Positions 46,145 to 59,638 of a DNA stretch of 64,000 bases are shown in pieces. Source of the stretch: Buddleja alternifolia (taxonomy: Eukaryota > Streptophyta > Magnoliopsida > Lamiales > Scrophulariaceae); NCBI GenBank assembly GCA_019426215.1, contig CM033402.1, forward strand, positions 3,100,001-3,164,000, written 5' to 3'. Positions within the stretch are counted from its first letter, which is position 1. Each line of letters starts with the position of its first letter. The position numbers and the translations under genes were made by a program. The notes under the pieces were generated by a model that saw nothing but the letters and a program-made list of their open reading frames with translations, did no database searches and was not told the origin of the DNA.

Positions 46145-48575
46145 AGTGGTACTCCTCTCTTTAAGAGAGGGGACACATGTTTAAACTCGTAAAGCCCCGA
46201 GCCCTATAAAAAAGCAAAAGAAAAACACGACCTATAATTTATACTTACTGCCATATAGAATTTATTTGTTAAACCCACAATTTCCCTTGCAATATATATG
46301 TATCTATAATGTGAGGAAATGGAGACAAATGTGAAAGACGTAATTATTGTTGTAATGCTAGTCGTCTGTTCTCCTGAATTTTTTCGCATGAAAGAATGTA
46401 GAAAACGAGACCTATCTTCTTTAGATGGAAAACGAGAACAATTATGTCAAATATGTGGAAGAATTTCGGGATTGATTTATTTTCCTTTAGAAAATGAATT
46501 TAAAAATTCATGGCATAAAAAATTGGTGCTTCAAAGTTTAGAAATAATTTCTTGATTGATTTATTTTCCTTTAGAAAATGAATTTAAATGTAGTTGTTTC
46601 CATGATCCTTACTAAATGATTTGTCTTCCATGACACGTGTACTAGGAGCACAAAGTCATGCAGTTAGAAATCTTCCAATAAAGTATAGGACAAATTAAAT
46701 GACCGAAAGACTAGGTATACTTGCAAAGAGTCGAAATAATGTTAGCGAGTACGGCACATCTGCCAAAAAGTTTTCTTCACGTACATTCAACCCGCAAGAT
46801 CAGAGTTTCTTCCACTCAAACAAACTTATTTTGATAATGATTTAGTCACTCGAAAATATTTCGTAGAAATCTATCTCTGAGAATATAATTTCGCTAGACA
46901 ATACCTAGGATTTATCATAGAAAAATATTTAGGGAATCTCGAGATTTCAGGCATTGATGAAATATAAGCATTCATATACAATGACTTCGATGTGAGTTTT
47001 AGCACTACACGATTGTGATTTTCTCTATACTCTCTGAGATTTTGAACAAATGAACCTAAATTCATATAATTTGCTTTTATTACATTGGGGGTACATAGAC
47101 ACAGGTCTGTTTCATCTATAGCAATTTGATTATTTCATATTTTTCAATCAAAGGTGGGGCAATGGCTAATACTAATCAACAGCCTGTAACAAACCTAACC
47201 AATGTCAGAAAAGAAACAGCATTAATGGGATTTGTAGCATGAGATTTAGGATCAATTGTATCCTTCCGGATGGACACTTTTATAGATGTTTTCACGCTGA
47301 ATGGTGAGATTAATCGCATTAAATAACAAACAAATACACGTTGAGCTTATAATACAACACTTTTCCCACAATTTGATGTTAAGCAAGTACTGGTTTACAA
47401 AAACATCTTCGTTTTGGGGGGAAATTATTACTATCTATTTGGGTTAAGTAGTTGGATTTGCACAACATTATGTTATAAAGTCAAAATTTGACACATCGTG
47501 TAACCTAAGGAATCCTAAGCCTACTCGAGTATTAATTGAATGACTAGTAAAATATACAATTTAACTTTATGAAATTTCGAGACTCTGAGTTACGATATAA
47601 TCATAATCATTTATTTGTAGTAAATTTCACGTGAATGTCATCATAAAGATTGCAGGCACTCGATACCTTGGATTGCAAAAACACTAGAAATGATCAAAAA
47701 TCTATCTCCCCATGAAATTTAGCGTACAAGTACTTCTAGACAATGGCTTCATAGAAACAAAAGAAGGCCATAATTGGTTACTTCAAATTAAGAGAGGAGT
47801 CAGAGGACAATATTTTTCTTTTATCAATCGAAAATACTGAAAAGTTGATTTTTGCTTAAAATTTATTGGAAAAATTGTGTGGTAAAATGTGATTTTACAC
47901 AACTTTGACTCCGGATTTAAGTGTTCTCATTCTTTTGGATATAGAATTTAATTGACTTAAATTCATCTATGTCTTGAGTAGATGAATTTAGCATTTTAAA
48001 TTACTCAAATTTGATATCGGATGAATGAAAAATTAATGGTTAAAATATTGTGATCAAATCATCACAATTGTACGATCGACGGCCACGATCGTATCTTACG
48101 ATTGTGATAATTTGTTTACACATGATTATGGACCATTATGCAAAAGTACGAAAATCTTGTGGCCAAAACGTAAGTTTTGAAAAGTTGTGAACGGGGGGCT
48201 TTTCACCAAAAGTCACAACTTTTGGACCTTTCTACAATTTTTGAAATGTTGCACCTTTTGGCCCACAACTTTCCATTGTCCATAAATTGACCCCCTCACT
48301 TTTGAAATCATAACACATTCATACATCATCTTCTATATTTCACTCTTAAGATTCTAATTTGTAATTTAAGAGTTTTCAACGTCATTTCGTAAACGAGAGT
48401 TCTAATAGAAGCTTGTTCACTAGGCTTATAGATTTGGAGTGGTCCTATTTATAAGACGATAAATATTGTATCTTGAGTCACAAACGCCATATATTGTCAC
48501 CACCACGAGCCTCGTCTCTTACCCTCTCTCACGGCCTCTCCCACACCGGTTGAGCCAATATGTTTTTCTCATGCA

Positions 48576-49352
48576 GTTAAGGATCCTTTGTGGGTGCAAC
48601 TATAGCTGATGAGTTTAATGCTCTTCAGGCCAACCACACATGGATTCTTGTACCACCTCATCCTTCTCAGAATCTTGTTGGTTCCAAATGCGCATATAGA
48701 GTGAAATTAAAACCCGACAGTTCAGTTGAGCGGTACAAAGCTCATCTTGTTGCTCAGAGGTTTAAGCAGCAAGCCGGTATTGACTTTAGTGAGACTTTCA
48801 GTCCCATGGTGAAACCTACTATTATCAGGACCGTGCTGTCAATTGTCGTCTCCCGTGACTGGATCATTAGACAGTTAGATGTGAAGAATGCCTTTCTTCC
48901 TGGCGATCTCACTTAGACAGTTCATATGGCTCAGTCTCGTGGATTCATTCATCCCCACTATCCAGATCATGTTTGTCAACTGCAGAAGGCTCTCTATGGT
49001 CTGAAACAAACTCCCTGTGCTTGGTTTCAAAAATTTGGATCATATCTCCTCCGCCTTGGCTTTGTCAGTACAAGGCTGATATGTCTATGTTTGTTTTTTG
49101 CTCTGGATCTGTTATGATGGTTTTATTGCTATATGTTGACGACACCATTCTTATCGGAAATGATTCTTGGGCTGTTTCCACCTTGATATCTCGTCTATCT
49201 CAGGAGTTTGCTATGAAGGACCTTGGTGATCTTCACTATTTTCTGGGCATTCATGCGACTTGGGACTCACATGGTCTCTTTCTTTCGCAGAAGAAGTATG
49301 CAACTGATCTTCTCCAGCTTTCACATGATGGATGTGAAGCCAGTTATAAATT
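48576..49352 (+). pseudogene. Ty1/copia reverse transcriptase fragment, copy B
   Basis: The same fragment as 2,809-3,585, with the same TAG after GDLT (about 48,915) and the same frame change near 49,070. It carries a few private substitutions such as SETF for GETF and TPCAW for TPRAW. The catalytic YVDD block is retained. It cannot encode a working RT. Confidence 0.9.
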
Positions 49353-50027
49353 AGAAAAAGGAAATCAATACTTTGTTTTTGTTTTTTTGGTTCCTTTCAA
49401 ATCAATCCTTTTCTCTTCATTTTTTTTGTTTCCATTTCAGAAAATACGTTTAACTCTAAACGAAGGGGATACCTGACCCGACAAACTCAGGCCAAATACT
49501 TTTTAATCATGGGCTATAAGACTCCTAATAAGGATAGAAAAAACACAACTTGTGATAGCCTGTAAATGAATATTACTAGGTTAATAAGCTTTAGCTTTGG
49601 GTTAAGAAAAAATGTTTAGAATTTACGTTTTGATGCTAAAAGTAAGCCCAATCCTAAATTGGGTCTATACGGATTAAATATGGAGTTAAAGACCAAGGTA
49701 ATGGACTACCCCATACTCCATAGATAAAGGGCTAATTGGGTTTAAATGAAGTGGGTTATATATGGGCTTCATGAAGTAAATAATTTGGACACAATTCATG
49801 TTTTATACTCGTAAAGCCCTCAAAGCCCCTGGAAGAAAAAATCCACAACCTATAATTTGTACTTGTGCCGTAAAGAAATTATTTGTTAAACCCAAAATTT
49901 CCCTTGTGTGTGTATATATATATAAGTACGTATAATGTGGAAAAATTGAAGACAAACGTAAAAATGTGAAGGAAGCAACGATGACAAGTATTTGGAAGAA
50001 AACCGTCGACCCATATCATATCATTAA

Positions 50028-50168
50028 GGGAATATTACAGACATATCCCTAATTTTTTGAATGATTACCAAAATTCTCCGTTAACCCTGGTGTGTTGGTA
50101 ATTTTCAATAAGTGAGAGGAATTTTTGGTAATTACACAATAAGGGAGGGGTATGTGTGTAAATTTCCC
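50028..50168. mobile_element. Mutator-like MITE, 141 bp
   Basis: The ends GGGAATATTACAGACATATC and GGGTATGTGTGTAAATTTCCC are inverted repeats. They are flanked by the 9-bp duplication TATCATTAA (50,019-50,027 and 50,169-50,177), the length typical of Mutator elements. Confidence 0.88.
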
Positions 50169-50207
50169 TATCATTAAAGAATTAATGGCATAAAAACTTA
50201 GGCTATG

Positions 50208-50755
50208 TTTGTTTGTGTTATCTAAGATAAATTTTCATGTTCATTCTTATTTGAATATAAAAATATGCAGTTTACACCATTTTCAACTAAAAATACATGT
50301 ATTTCATTTTCACTTTCATATTCTCCAATAACCATTTTTTACTTTCCCAATTCATACTCACATTTTTCTTTTCTCCCACATCTTTTTCTAAAAATCCATT
50401 TTTTTTGTTAACAATTGCAGTGCTTAGTGAAATAAAATGCATAGTATTAATCTTTACAGGCATGTGAACATTTTAAGATCCATTTTAAATATTTTTAGTG
50501 CTTTTTTTGGGTCAATATTTGTCATTTTTACTTACAAGTATATTTAAACAATATAATATTATCTATTATTTTATCTATACTATATACATAATCATTATTT
50601 TTAACTAACTCAATCATTTCACACATTATCAAATCATCAATTCCAATTTCCGGAAACACAATCAAACATGTCTTCATTTTCACACACAAAAAAAAACTTA
50701 CATATATTTTAAAAAATAACGGTTGAAAATAAAATGAAAACACATCCAAACAGGA
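50208..50755. mobile_element. Harbinger-like MITE, ~550 bp
   Basis: The inverted ends GGCTATGTTTGTTTGTG and CACATCCAAACAGGACC interrupt the parent repeat between TTA and TTG (the parent reads AAAAATTGGTG at 46,518). There is no transposase. The duplication is imperfect. Confidence 0.6.
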
Positions 50756-52950
50756 CCTTGGTGTTTCATATTTTTAAAAATAATCTATTTGTTTTCGTTT
50801 AGAAATGAATTCAAATCTACTTGTTTCCATGACCCTTTTTCTCTTCTGCCATCATACCTATAATGAATGATTTGTCCTCCATGACACGTAAATTTGGAGG
50901 GCAAAGTCATGCAATTAGAAAATGTTCCAATAAAGTACGACAAATTGAATCACCGAAAGGTTTGGTTTCTTCAAGAAATGGTAAAACAAAGATATTTGTA
51001 GACCATTTCTTTTTTTTTTTTTTTTTGGATTTCTCGAGGTATATATTCCAAGGTTGAAAGACCCAAAATTAATTTCTTGAAATAGTGTTAGCGATCACGG
51101 GTACATTTCGCAATTTTATTATTTTTATACATTGCATCCGAGCGTTTTTGCTTATAATATTAGAGTTTCTTCCACTCAAACCAGCCTATTTTGATAATGA
51201 TTTAGACCTATACTCAGGTAATTAACACTTGAAAACATTTATTTAAAATCCAACTATGAGAATATATATAGTTTCGCTACACCTAGCATTTAGCATGGAC
51301 TGACGTTTAAGGAATCTCGAGAATTCAAGTTTTGATAAAACATAACCATTCATATAGAATGAGTTCGATGTGAGTTTCATCACTAGATGATTGTGATTCT
51401 CTCTAAGCTTTATGAGATCTTGAACAAATGACCCCTAAATTCATATAATTTGCTTTTATTACATTGGGGTACATAGACAAGCTTCTCTAATGCATTCCGT
51501 ATTCGATAGAGACACAGGTCTGTTTCATCTATAGCAATTTGATAATTTCATATTTTTCAATCAAAGGTGGGGCAATGGCTAATACTAATCAACAGCCTGT
51601 AACAAACCTAACCAATGTCAGAAAAGAAGCAGCATTAATGGGATTTGTAGCATGAGATTTAGGATCAATTGTATCTTCCCGGAGGGATAGATGTTTTCAC
51701 GTTGAACGGTGAAATTAATCACATTAGATAACAAACAAATACACATTGAGCTTATAATATGACACTTTTCTCACAATTTGATCTTATGCAAGTACTGATC
51801 CACAAAAACATTTTCGTTTTTGGGGGAAATTTTTACTATCTATTTGAGGTTAGTAGTTGGACTTGCACAATATAATGTTATAAAGTCAAAATATGACACA
51901 TCATGTGACCTAAGGAATCCTAAGCCTACTCGAGTATAATTCGACTTTATGAAATTTTGCGACTCTAAGTTTCGATATAATCATAATCATCTATTTATAA
52001 TAAATTTCACATGAATGTCATCATAATGATTTCAGGTACTCGATACCTTGAATTGCAAAAACACCAGAAATGATCAAAAATCTATCTCCCCATGAAATTT
52101 AGCGTACAAGTACTTCTAGACAATGGCTTCATAGAAACAAAAGAAGGCCATAATTGGTTACTTCAAATTGAGAGAGGACAATATTTTCTTTTATCAATAG
52201 AAAATACAGGAAAGTGGTTTTTGCTTACAATTTATTGGAAACATTGTGTAGTAAAATGTGATTTTACACAATTTGACTCCGGATTTAAGTGTTCGATATA
52301 GAATTTAATTGATTTAAATTAATATACGTCTTGAGTGGATGAATTCAACATTTTAAATTACTCAAATCCGATATCGGATGAATGAGAAATTAATGGTTAA
52401 AATATTGTGATCAAATCATCACAATTGTATGATCGACAGCCACGATTGTGTCGTACGATTGTGATAATTTGTCTACACATGATTATGGACCATTATGCAA
52501 AAGTATGAAAACATTGGAGCCAAAACGCAAGATTTGAAAAGTTGTGAACAGGGGGCTTTTCGCCCAAAAGTCACAACTTTTGGACCTTTCTGCAATTTTG
52601 GAAATGTTGCACCTTTTGGCCCACAACTTACCATTGTCCATAAATAGACCCCCCACTTTTGAAATCAAAACACATTCATACATCATCTTCTATATTTCAC
52701 TCTTAAGATTCTAATTTGTGAATTTAAGAGTTTTCAACATCATTTCATAAACGAGAGTTATAGTAGAACTTGTTCACTGGGCTTAGAAATTTGGAGTGGT
52801 CCTATTTATAAGACGATAATTGTTGTATCTTGAGTCACAAACGCCATATATTGTCACCATCACGAGCGGAGCGTTATTGTGTTAAGGAATTCGGGTTACC
52901 CATATCTCGATTATACCAATTTTCATAACATCATACTTCATGTTTACCAG

Positions 52951-53136
52951 TTCAGATCTTCTATTGCAAATGTTGTTGCAATCTCCTATTGCACTTCATA
53001 TATGAATAACATGTGTATAAAAATGTTTCCTTGAATATAAATTTAATATGAATTATATACACTTATCGAATAGACATAATATAAAACACGAGAATTCAAA
53101 AGTATCACCATTGTACAATAGAAGAACTTGTGCATT
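52951..53136. mobile_element. 186-bp foldback MITE, relative of 40,271
   Basis: It shares the CAGATCTTCTATTGCAAATG / TTGTACAATAGAAGAACTTG ends and the TTGCA and ATTGCA blocks. It is flanked by the 8-bp duplication TTTACCAG / TTTACCAA (52,943-52,950 and 53,137-53,144). Confidence 0.78.
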
Positions 53137-53411
53137 TTTACCAACACAATTCACGATGAAAAGTGCAGAAATAAATGCCCATGTGGTAGGCTAGAAATTG
53201 TTGGATGCATTAATTAATTATTCATCACCCCAAACGCATGATATTGCTAAATCAAACTTAAACATTAAGCCGTCTAGCATCAGATAATTCTATGATATAT
53301 TGGGAGTATTATTTTAAGATGTACCATTGTGTTTATCTTTTTCGCACAATTGTATGTGAAGTTCACACAGTACACCTCAGTGTATGAAAAAAATAGATAC
53401 AATTAAAGAGC

Positions 53412-53883
53412 CAGGGGCGGACAGAAGTGTAAGCAAGGGGGTAGTGCCCCCACTGAAATTCTTGTTTTTTTTTTTTATATACAAAATTTTTAATTTTAAT
53501 TTATTAATTGCATTAATGCCCCCACTCAAAATTATTAAGTGTCCCCCTCAATTTTAAAAGTATTAAATGCCCCCTTTTAATTTTGAAAAATTATCTTTTT
53601 ACCTTACAAAAATTTTTATATTTGAATTTCGTCCCCCCTCAAGATCGAAAAATATTACATTTTCTCCCTTTACTTTGAGTTCACCCCCCAAAACCCAAAA
53701 TTCTGACTATAACAAAAGAAGTATAAAAGTATAAATTATGTCAAAAGTTGTAATTGAAACTAATTAATTATTATATTTTCCCCCATAAATATAGCGTACC
53801 GTACCGCGAGGGGCAAGCACCCCGCACTCCCCTCAGTAAAATTCCTAGTGCCCCACTGAACTCAGTTTCTGGATTCGCCACTG
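53412..53883. mobile_element. hAT-like MITE, 472 bp
   Basis: The ends CAGGGGCGGAC and GATTCGCCACTG (reverse complement CAGTGGCGAATC) fit the hAT CA-start pattern. The 8-bp flanks TAAAGAGC and CAAAGAGT share six central bases. The interior repeats GCCCCCACT-type segments. No transposase. Confidence 0.75.
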
Positions 53884-54510
53884 CAAAGAGTGTTACTCCC
53901 GATCCACCATAGAGAAATCCGTCTAGCATCCAGTCCTCAAGCAGACAATTACATATAATATGTCCTACTAATACATGAATATATAGATTAATTATATGTC
54001 ACTGTATACGGAATCATTGAATCATTAAATAAACTATTTTTGATACCTAACAAATCGGCAAGGAGAAAGACTACTCAATATCTCGAATCTTTAGTCTATT
54101 TGCAAACATGAACTAATACTCAATTCTTTTTCTCCTTAAAAATCTTAAAACTTTCTCCCATATTAGTCAAAGTATCTAGTCTCATTTTCATAATTAAGAA
54201 TTTCACGCTCCATATATCCTTAATATTTCCTCGAGAGTTATAGTCAATCGGCAATCACTCTCGATAGTTTATTTGATCCATTTCATGTTTTGATGCATGT
54301 TGTAATAAATATGTCTTAAAAGTCCTAGAGTCCAAAGTTAAACAAAAGGCCCATGATGAATAGTTTCACGTTAAATATATATTTTGCTTAATATAAAAAT
54401 TAAAATAGATAAGAGTATAGGAGTTGGCCCCAGTTTTTACTAGCTCACACTCATGCAGCTGGCTCCGGCCATTTATTAGGGTTTCAACAAACCATCAAAC
54501 TTCCACCAAA
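53884..54510. other. Upstream region of the GDSL gene
   Basis: AT-rich, with no gene or clear element seen. Its 3' part should contain the promoter of the GDSL gene. Confidence 0.5.
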
Positions 54511-54516
54511 AAGCAC

Positions 54517-54525
54517 TTTATAAAA
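54517..54525 (+). promoter_or_regulatory. TATA box of the GDSL gene
   Basis: TTTATAAAA lies about 65 bp before the start codon, followed by a short leader. Confidence 0.7.
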
Positions 54526-54587
54526 CCACCCCATGCATTTCTCTTTTACAATCAACTCAATATATAAAAGTTGTAGCAAATCTATAT

Positions 54588-57500
54588 ATGAAGTTCATTA
54601 GTTCTTGCATTTGTCTCCCAATGTCTTCTTCTTTCACCATTTTGGCTATTTTTGTAGCTTTCGCCTCCATCGCAATGGTGGCGCCGCCAGTGGAGGCTGC
54701 TCGAGCTTTCTTTGTGTTCGGCGACTCACTGGTGGATAATGGCAACAACAATTACTTGGCCACCACCGCCAGGGCGGACTCGCCGCCCTATGGCATTGAC
54801 TATCCCACACGTCGCCCCACCGGGCGGTTTTCCAATGGATTCAACATCCCTGACCTCATCAGTATGGTTTGCAATTTTTTTGTGTAGTTATGTTATACAT
54901 CACTTCTTGACTCAAAACTTTTTTAGCTTTGGAGAAAAATGCAATATTGAACTCATAAGACAGAGCATATTTACAATTTTAATTTAGTCTCATTGTTATC
55001 ATAATTGCAAAAATACTAGACATATAGTTCTTCACTTTTTTTGTCCTTTGCCATTTTGGTCTCATTCATAAAAAAAACCCGAGGAAATTTCTCGTGTGGC
55101 ATGCATGCGCCTGTTAAGACTTTTGTAATATTTATGCAAATTAAGTAATGATTGACTGAAAATGACAAAAAAAATGTATGATATGACTAATTTTATTTTA
55201 TATTAATTCTAGACGAAGGGGATACCCTGACCTAACAAACCCGGGCTAATAATTTTTTAATCATGAGCTACAGACTGAAAGGGCAACAGGACCTATCATA
55301 TCAGATATAGTATTGCAATTTTTCCTTAATTTTGGTGAAAAAAAACATGCAATAAGTGTATTGATTTGTTTTGTCTGATTAATGCTAGCTTACTATATAT
55401 ATATAACAAATGATATCCTAACATATCTAGTATATTAGTGATATAACGGCGAATGAATATTTGCCCTTGACTTATAACAATTTTCAACACATATTCTGTA
55501 AGGCCTTTTTATTTGATTTTATATAAATTTGTGTCAAATTAAGTTAACTACTGTAAATTATTGATTTGGTAGGTCAAGAACTTGGTGCAGAATCAACATT
55601 GCCGTACCTAAGCCCAGAGCTAAGAGGGGACAAACTTCTGGTTGGAGCAAACTTCGCTTCTGCAGGAATTGGGATTCTTAATGATACTGGTGTTCAGTTT
55701 GTAAGTCAAACTTTATATATATATATAGATATATATATATATATAGATATATAACGTATATATATGCCAAACTAAAAGTGGAAAGAACGTTAACCCTTGT
55801 ATTTTTCAATTTGGACTCTCCATTTCGGGTGAGTTTGGTCCAACTTTTGCACAATTGATTATGTCAAAAGTTAGAATTTCTAGTTTTTTCAAAACGTGGT
55901 TCTGTATCACAAAAATGTTCAAAATATATTATAGGAAAGGGGGTCAAACAGTCGTCAAAATAGCATTTGAACTCCAAATGCATATTTTAGCTTTTCAACA
56001 ATTGGGCCAAACGCAACCCTCATCTCGTACCCGTTCATATACGCATGTCAATTGTCAAGTGTACATAATATTTTTGAATGTATAAAGATGACATTAAAAT
56101 TAAAATATATACACTTAAAGTGCAAAGATATTATGGAACACAAGATGATAGACTATTTTGAAATTAGAAGATTTATTGTAAGTTTTTCTGCGTAAAATCT
56201 TCTACTGTAGTATGATGTTTGGTCGCATATTTCATGATACTTTGCAAAGATAAATGTGAAGCGCCTACAATGTTTTTTTAAATAATGTGTGCACTTGAAT
56301 TATGGGTTATTGGCATTTGGCGTGCATCTATATATCAAATGAAACATAACATGCAGCACGAACTGAAATAGAAGATTTAGAATACCGCAATTTTTCTCAA
56401 AAAAATAAATTAAAAATTTTACAAATGAAGAAAATACTTCAGGGTTTATGTACCCTTATGGGTGTCATTGTGGAACCTCATTAAAATATATCAAGTAAAA
56501 TAATTTATGCAAGAAGAACCCAATTATATAATAAGTCAACATTCTTATCAATATATATATATATATGTGTGTGTGTTACATATAGATACACGACATATAT
56601 GTTTGCTAAGTGAGAGTCGGTAACCACAAAAGAACAAAGAGCTTGTATTCAATTTAGTGACAAGGATGGTTATCTAACTCGTCATTTATTTAATTCAATT
56701 AATTATATAATAAGATAATTTATAACTCGTCAACAAACTAATCACATGATAAATATAAATTTATATTTTCCGAAATTATTTGTGCAGGCAAATATAATCA
56801 GAATATCTCAGCAATTGGAGTACTTTAGACAGTACCAAGGCCGGGTTAGTGCATTAATTGGAGAAGAGGAGACTCAAAGGCTTGTTAATGGTGCTCTTGT
56901 TCTTATTGTACTTGGTGGTAATGATTTTGTCAACAATTATTTCTTCACCCCGGTTACTCTTAGAAGACTTCAATATAATCTTCAAGATTATTCCAAATTT
57001 CTCATCTCCGAATATAAGAAGATTTTATTGGTAATTTCTCATTCTTTTCCCCTCAACTTATTTTATTTTAAAGACATATTTAGTCTAGTAATTTGCTAAA
57101 TTAAATATTATAAAAATTAATCACATTTGTAATAAGGGAAAAAATGTGCATTTTGGTCCTTTAAGGTGGCATATTTCAAGAGTTCGCGTTTTATATAATT
57201 ATTTTACATTTTTGATCGATCAATTATTTGCTCATTGGTAATTTTAGTTTAATTTGGTCGGAACTGTAAAAGTTTGCCGAAAGTGTCATTCATAATGGAT
57301 TTTATCATATGATCATTAATGATAAATGTAAATCCAATTATTACTTGAAATCCACTATAAACTCAAAATTTTGAATTTTTTAGGGGAAATATTTTTTTGT
57401 CGAAGTTGCGAAAAAAACCTAATCGTTGAAAAATACCCGGTCATAACATGACCGGCTATTTTACTAACTTACGGGATCAAAATCAAATACCTCCAAATTA

Positions 57501-57873
57501 AAATTCTTTTAAATTCTTATACAACTTGGGAGCTGGACATTTAAACCGGAAGATTTGAACTGCATATATAATTTACAGAGGCTATATGATTTGGGAGCCC
57601 GAAGGGTTCTAGTCACTGGAACCGGACCACTAGGTTGCGTCCCAGCTGAGCTCGCCACCAGGAGCACCAATGGTCAATGCGCGGTAGAGCCACTACGCGC
57701 CGCCGCCATCTACAACCCCCTCCTCGTCCAAATGCTTGGAGGCCTCAATCAAGAACTCGGCTCGGACATATTTGTAGGCGTTAATACAATGGAAATGCAA
57801 AATAATTTCATCTCAAATCCCCAAGGCTTCGGTCCGTGTCATTCTTAAGAACTTCCTAATTCAAACTTTGAAG

Positions 57874-57929
<56 letters not shown>

Positions 57930-58199
57930 TGGCCTAATTAATATTTTTTTATTTTTGATTGGTTAGGTTTTATAACCTCAAAGGTGGCGTGTTGCGGGCA
58001 AGGACCCTACAATGGGGTAGGAATTTGTACTGCGGCTTCAAATTTGTGTCCAAATAGAGAATTATACGCATTTTGGGATCCATTTCACCCAACGGAAAAG
58101 GCTAATAAAATTATTGTTCAGACAATATTTACTGGCTCGGACAAATACATGTCACCCATGAACCTTAGCACCATCATGGCTTTGGATTCCATGACCTAA
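54588..58199 (+). CDS. GDSL-type esterase/lipase, secreted, five exons
   Basis: A plant GDSL hydrolase of the SGNH fold, acting on ester substrates in the cell wall or extracellular space. The exact substrate cannot be told from sequence. Exons with agreeing phases: 54,588-54,861; 55,573-55,700; 56,788-57,030; 57,579-57,831; 57,967-58,199; 376 codons before the stop, the usual family length. A hydrophobic signal peptide (to about residue 36, ending PPVEA) precedes block [17 protein letters not shown] with the nucleophilic Ser. [16 protein letters not shown] carries the block II Gly region, and block III is [10 protein letters not shown] with the Asn. Block [11 protein letters not shown] supplies the catalytic Asp and His. 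[11 protein letters not shown] and [12 protein letters not shown] are typical of the family. The first ATG is used; one at 54,621 would shorten the signal peptide. Splice sites are canonical GT-AG. No lesion was seen. Confidence 0.95.
55205..55285 (-). repeat. Reversed SINE 3' fragment in GDSL intron 1
   Basis: It resembles 3,680-3,775: GACGAAGGGGATACCCTGAC, AACAAACCCGGGC and TTTTTAATCATGAGCTA on the plus strand. Confidence 0.55.
57877..57930. repeat. (TA)n microsatellite in GDSL intron 4
   Basis: About 25 TA dinucleotides lie between exons 4 and 5. Confidence 0.95.
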
Positions 58200-59086
58200 T
58201 TTTTAGGATTTTAATGATAAATATCGAATTACAAGATGTTTTGTATTTCTACTTATTATTATTTATATTTGTATCCTATATAAGTAAGTACAATTGAGTG
58301 TGTCATTGTTACTTTGCGTAGATATATGCAAACTAGCTAGTTGAAGAACCCTCATATTTTTAAGCGTAGATCTATGTATGTTTTATCTCGTTTTCACTTT
58401 ATATATGCATATAAAATGTATAAGATATTTGCACATAAGATTAATGTGCAAAGGTGTTATATGGATTACAAATGATATACTATTTTGGAAAAGAAAATCT
58501 AGTGAAGATTTTGTCGGTTAGGATTTCTATTTCAATATAGTGTTTTGTCATGTATTTCATTGCCTAAATAAATGTCAAGTGTATAAAATATTTTTTATAT
58601 TTAATATTACAGTTTGTTGGATTGTTTACTTTTGACATGCATTTATATATATATATATATATATATGTATAAACACGAACTAAAAAAGAAGATTTATAAA
58701 AGAAGATCTATAATTAATGTCGTCTTTCCTTGAAAAAATAAAATAAAAAGTTTATGAAAATAGGACATCCACCAAGTTTTATGCATCTTGTTGGTGTCAT
58801 TGTGATACCTCAGTAAAACACGTAATGTGACACTATAATAACTAAAGAAAACATATATGATCACTCGTTTCATATTAAAAATATATATATATGTATCCAT
58901 ATGTATGTTACATATAGATACACGATATATATGTTAGCTAAGTGAGAGACAACACAACCAATATTATTGAATAAAAACAGTGAGAATCACCTAAAAAAGA
59001 AAAAGAGGCTTGCATGCAATTAATCATTGACAGGGATGGTTACCCAACCCCTCATTTATCGAACTTAATTAATCATATGATCAAGT
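58200..59086. other. GDSL 3' flank, no gene seen
   Basis: AT-rich. Parts (58,320-58,930) resemble GDSL intron 2 sequence around 56,080-56,600 (for example AAATAAATGTCAAGTG, ACATATAGATACACGA and ATGTTAGCTAAGTGAGAG), so an intron-derived segment may have been duplicated here. Confidence 0.4.
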
Positions 59087-59100
59087 ATCTATTACTCCAA

Positions 59101-59638
59101 CTCTCTCTAAACCCTTCTCTCCCCACCTCTCTTTAAACTCTAGCCTTCTTTTCTCTTCTATTTTTCTCTACCGGTGATGGCTTGGTGAAGCAATCATCTA
59201 CTTCACCACTGTTACCACCACCATCGTCGGTGGGTAGGGTTGGAGCACCCTCCTTCAAGTTGTACATCACATCTTCAAATCTGACGAGACGGATATGGAT
59301 CTAAAGAGACAGGACAGATCTGACGAGATGAAGACGGGTGATACATAATTTTTTATATTGTGTTTTAGATATTTTATTTAGTATTTTATTTTCTCTCTCG
59401 TATGAGAGTTTGCTTTCTCTCTCGAATGAGAGTTTCATCTCTCCTTGAATAGGAGTTGCACAAGAATTTTCTTGTGTTCGTTTGTGAGTTTTTAAGATTT
59501 GTTATCTTCAAAAACTTGATAGTTGGTGTTTCAGATGTTCTTACTACATCGTTTGAGTCGATATGAATTGAATTGCTGCAGACGTTATAAACTTTCGATT
59601 GATATCATTGTAAGACCGATTTTCTTAAAAAAAAAAGA
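59101..59638 (+). mobile_element. 0.5-kb retroposon with 14-bp target duplication
   Basis: It starts CTCTCTCTAAACCCTTCTCT, ends in poly(A) after CCGATTTTCTT, and is flanked by ATCTATTACTCCAA (59,087-59,100 and 59,639-59,652). It has no open frame of note and no pol III boxes that I can see. The pyrimidine-rich start resembles an mRNA leader. A reversed relative lies at 38,994-39,511. Confidence 0.85.

Larger units (their letters stand above)
45763..49915. repeat. Composite repeat, copy B
   Basis: A near-identical copy of 1-4,140 with the same order of SINE, non-coding stretch, broken copia RT and reversed SINE end. The head (45,693-45,840) also matches 49,613-49,760 and 31,300-31,420. After 49,915 the similarity to copy A stops in a TG/TA microsatellite, whereas similarity to the left part of copy B itself continues. 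Confidence 0.87.
49613..52866. repeat. Diverged direct copy of the copy-B left part
   Basis: It starts TGTTTAGAATTTACG and runs parallel to 45,693-48,520 (matching CCAATAAAGTA, the GGCAATGGCTAATACTAATC segment, GATCGACAGCC, and ATATTGTCACCATCACGAGC at the end). It lacks the SINE but carries two private MITEs. Together with copy B it looks like a pair of long terminal direct repeats around the ~1-kb copia fragment. I found no PBS, so an LTR origin is unproven. Confidence 0.75.
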
